DNA from: Flavobacteriales bacterium
Lineage (GTDB): Bacteria; Bacteroidota; Bacteroidia; Flavobacteriales; Flavobacteriaceae
DNA: 26,421 nt
Direction of reading: 5' to 3'
NCBI GenBank assembly: GCA_002747735.1
Contig: PDQE01000001.1
Span: 1-26,421 of the forward strand
Made by a program: the position numbers and the translations under genes. The notes beneath the pieces were generated by a model, which was not told the origin of the DNA, made no database searches, and saw only the letters and a list, made by a program, of their open reading frames with translations. Numbering within the stretch: the stretch's first letter is position 1; each line of letters begins with the position of its first letter. Shown one piece after another: positions 24,917-26,421 of the stretch.

Positions 24917-25534
24917 ATGAAAAAAGCCTTGTTACTGATAGACATCCAAAATGATTTTATGCCCAACGGCTCTTTAGGTGTTCCCTTTGGCAATGAGATT
25001 GTTTCTGTAGTCAATAACATTATTCAAAAATTTGATGTAATAGTCGCCACCCAAGACTGGCATCCAAAAAATCACGGTGGTTTTGCAAGTAATCATCCTG
25101 GAAAAAAGCCTTTTGAAGAAGGCTCTCTGGCCGGTTTACCACAAATCCTCTGGCCGGATCACTGTATAAAAGGTACAAAGGGTGCTGAATTTCACTCTGA
25201 TTTGGATACCAAACCAATTTCGGCTATTTTCCGAAAAGGCACAGACCCAAAAATAGATAGCTACAGTGGCTTTTATGACAATGCCAAACGTAAATCCACC
25301 GGCCTAAAAGGTTATTTAAAAGAAAAAGGCATCACCGAACTCTATTTTACCGGGTTAGCAGCCGATATATGTGTATATTATTCTATACAAGATGCTTTGG
25401 AGGCAGGATTTAATTGCATAGTGATAGAAGATGGCGTAAAGGCATTAGATTTAAAAAAATACCAGCAGCAAATTAAAGAGCTAAAAGAAAAAAATGTTCA
25501 TTTTGTTTCCTCAACAGAACTGAAAATGAACTAA
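24917..25534 (+). CDS. pncA: nicotinamidase (bifunctional nicotinamidase/pyrazinamidase)
   Basis: A 205-residue amidase of the isochorismatase-like family that hydrolyses nicotinamide to nicotinate and ammonia. The catalytic triad is Asp9 (LLIDIQNDF), Lys107 (IFRKGTD) and Cys152 (AADICVYYS). Metal ligands are Asp47 and His49 (TQDWHP) and His82 (PDHCIKGT). With pncB it forms a two-step NAD-salvage unit: nicotinamide, then nicotinate, then nicotinate mononucleotide. The pair probably shares a transcript, although a 79-bp gap with an inverted repeat separates them. Confidence 0.96.
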   Translation: MKKALLLIDIQNDFMPNGSLGVPFGNEIVSVVNNIIQKFDVIVATQDWHPKNHGGFASNHPGKKPFEEGSLAGLPQILWPDHCIKGTKGAEFHSDLDTKPISAIFRKGTDPKIDSYSGFYDNAKRKSTGLKGYLKEKGITELYFTGLAADICVYYSIQDALEAGFNCIVIEDGVKALDLKKYQQQIKELKEKNVHFVSSTELKMN

Positions 25535-25623
25535 ATATGCCAACAACAAACCAATTTGCCTATTATTGCAATTTAACCTAAGAGTTCTCTTTTTGCCTTA
25601 TTTTTATTTAAAATTTTTGACCC

Positions 25624-25776
25624 CTATTCTACCCCTATCGTATCCACAACTAATCCGCATTTTAACATTTTATCGCCATAGTAGGGATTTAAAACTTCAG
25701 TTGAATGGCTAAGCCAAACGGCTCCTTTGTCATTATTAGCCATAGGGCAATTAATTACATATAGCCTGTAGTCTCT
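25624..25776 (-). pseudogene. C-terminal fragment resembling a DUF3347/CusB-type metal-related protein
   Basis: The minus strand reads, after a TAG at 25779-25777, RDYRLYVINCPMANNDKGAV and on through WLSHSTEVLNPYYGDKMLKC to a TAG at 25626-25624. The pattern CPMAN-DKGAxWLS, NPYxGDxMLxCG is what I recognise as the C-terminus of DUF3347-type periplasmic proteins (also fused to CusB-like copper-efflux adaptors). The rest of the gene is missing: upstream DNA is stopped in this frame and no start codon or signal peptide remains in the 40 bases before the exosortase-associated gene. So it is a relic, about 50 codons long. Confidence 0.65.
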
Positions 25777-25816
25777 CTATTTCCACATTAGAGAATAATG
25801 CAATGAATAAAATACT

Positions 25817-26266
25817 TTATCCCGAAAATTTCTTTGTTTTAACCAATTTCTCCTGATAATAAAATGCCGGAAGAAGTACCAGTATAAATACAGGATGGAT
25901 AAGAAATCTTCTTACGTAGAAAGTAAACAAATAGCCGTTTTCCATTCCGTTTCGCAATAAAAAATAATAGATAACACTAAGGATTACAAAAGCAATGGCA
26001 TAAAATTTCATCGAAAAGATGACTAATGATTTTTTTTGAAAGGCAAAATAGATTATTGCCAAAGAAATTAAGGTATTAGCCAAATATCGCAGCATCAGGT
26101 GATAAAAGAGTTTTAAAAATTTAAAACCGGGTATATCTACATATAAATAGTCATTTCTAAAATAATCTATAAAAGGATCGTAGAACATCCTATCTCCCAA
26201 CGAACGTACCATTATCAACAGAAATACTAATACGCCAATAACACCCAATCGCAGCCACTTATTCAT
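25817..26266 (-). CDS. exosortase F system-associated membrane protein
   Basis: A 149-residue inner-membrane protein with about four helices (6-21, 62-76, 81-103, 122-138) and the family-typical FYDPFIDYFRNDY segment (28-40) after the first helix. Such proteins accompany exosortase F in flavobacteria, where the exosortase is thought to process and anchor C-terminally tagged exported proteins. The role of this partner is not known. Its ATG overlaps the stop of the upstream xrtF gene in an ATGA, so the two are translationally coupled. Confidence 0.85.
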   Translation of the reverse strand: MNKWLRLGVIGVLVFLLIMVRSLGDRMFYDPFIDYFRNDYLYVDIPGFKFLKLFYHLMLRYLANTLISLAIIYFAFQKKSLVIFSMKFYAIAFVILSVIYYFLLRNGMENGYLFTFYVRRFLIHPVFILVLLPAFYYQEKLVKTKKFSG

Positions 26267-26421
26267 TTTTTCCTGAGTTTTAGATGAGAAAATTTATTTA
26301 CCCAGATTATCCATAAAACAAAAGTGGTACCATAGATAATTCCGGGAAAGACCAAATCGTGTGAGATATCTTGATATTCAGGATATATCATTTCCAATTT
26401 TGACAAGCCCAAAATTCTAAT
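26263..26421 (-). CDS. xrtF: exosortase family protein XrtF, C-terminal end only
   Basis: The last 52 codons of a gene whose 5' part lies beyond the right edge. It reads IRILGLSKLEMIYPEYQDIS then HDLVFPGIIYGTTFVLWIIW and ends KFSHLKLRKK. The final transmembrane helix (GIIYGTTFVLWIIWV) followed by a short basic tail fits the C-terminus of exosortase F. The catalytic Cys, Arg and His lie upstream and cannot be seen. The assignment rests on this ending plus the ATGA overlap with the exosortase F-associated gene. Confidence 0.72.
   Translation of the reverse strand: MRILGLSKLEMIYPEYQDISHDLVFPGIIYGTTFVLWIIWVNKFSHLKLRKK

Overview
The window looks like a chromosomal segment of a marine-type Flavobacteriaceae (Bacteroidota). 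The grounds are AT-rich DNA, many Bacteroidota-type -7 boxes (TAnnTTTG) just upstream of genes, several SPII lipoproteins, an OmpA/PD40 outer-membrane protein, and at the right edge the exosortase F (XrtF) gene pair that is typical of flavobacteria. The gene content is mostly housekeeping. I see no phage, CRISPR array, tRNA, rRNA or intact insertion sequence, and no clear new multi-gene system. The unusual material is in the intergenic DNA and in three broken genes or gene fragments.

Layout, left to right. 1-843 (-): an ABC-transporter ATPase with an internal deletion that removes the Walker A loop and breaks the frame. 943-3093 (-): a prolyl oligopeptidase lipoprotein. 3304-3663 (+): a thioredoxin, convergent with asd (3749-4759, -). 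4929-6413 (+): a U32 'peptidase' of the RNA-hydroxylation type followed closely by a single-cluster ferredoxin. 6419-7697 (-): ilvE and a small two-helix membrane protein. 7795-10067 (+): a DUF4920 lipoprotein, then a tight run of a one-haem c-type lipoprotein, mnmD (TTG start) and a DUF4230 protein. 10262-11887 (+): an OmpA/PD40 protein with a strong terminator. 11984-12108: a tiny transcription-unit-like element (promoter box, 17-codon ORF, hairpin). 12157-15019 (+): a double-DUF1080 protein and a Tat-exported Gfo/Idh/MocA oxidoreductase, probably a pair for 3-keto-sugar chemistry in the cell envelope.

15020-15849 is about 830 bp without a gene but rich in inverted repeats. It carries one copy of a ~65-bp repeat whose second copy lies inverted at 22699-22763, just after groEL. 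These two copies bracket a conserved-looking flavobacterial block: miaB, a sigma-54-type AAA+ activator, lptE, a TPR protein, secG, groES and groEL. Right of this come a heavy-metal-binding lipoprotein (23080-23310, -), the NAD-salvage pair pncB-pncA (nicotinamide to nicotinate to nicotinate mononucleotide), a decayed fragment resembling the end of a DUF3347/CusB-type protein (25624-25776, -), the exosortase F-associated membrane protein and the C-terminal end of xrtF.

Start codons were moved downstream of the longest possible frame for thioredoxin, the U32 gene, miaB and the sigma-54 activator. For the U32 gene and miaB the reason is that the best -7 promoter box lies inside the longer frame.
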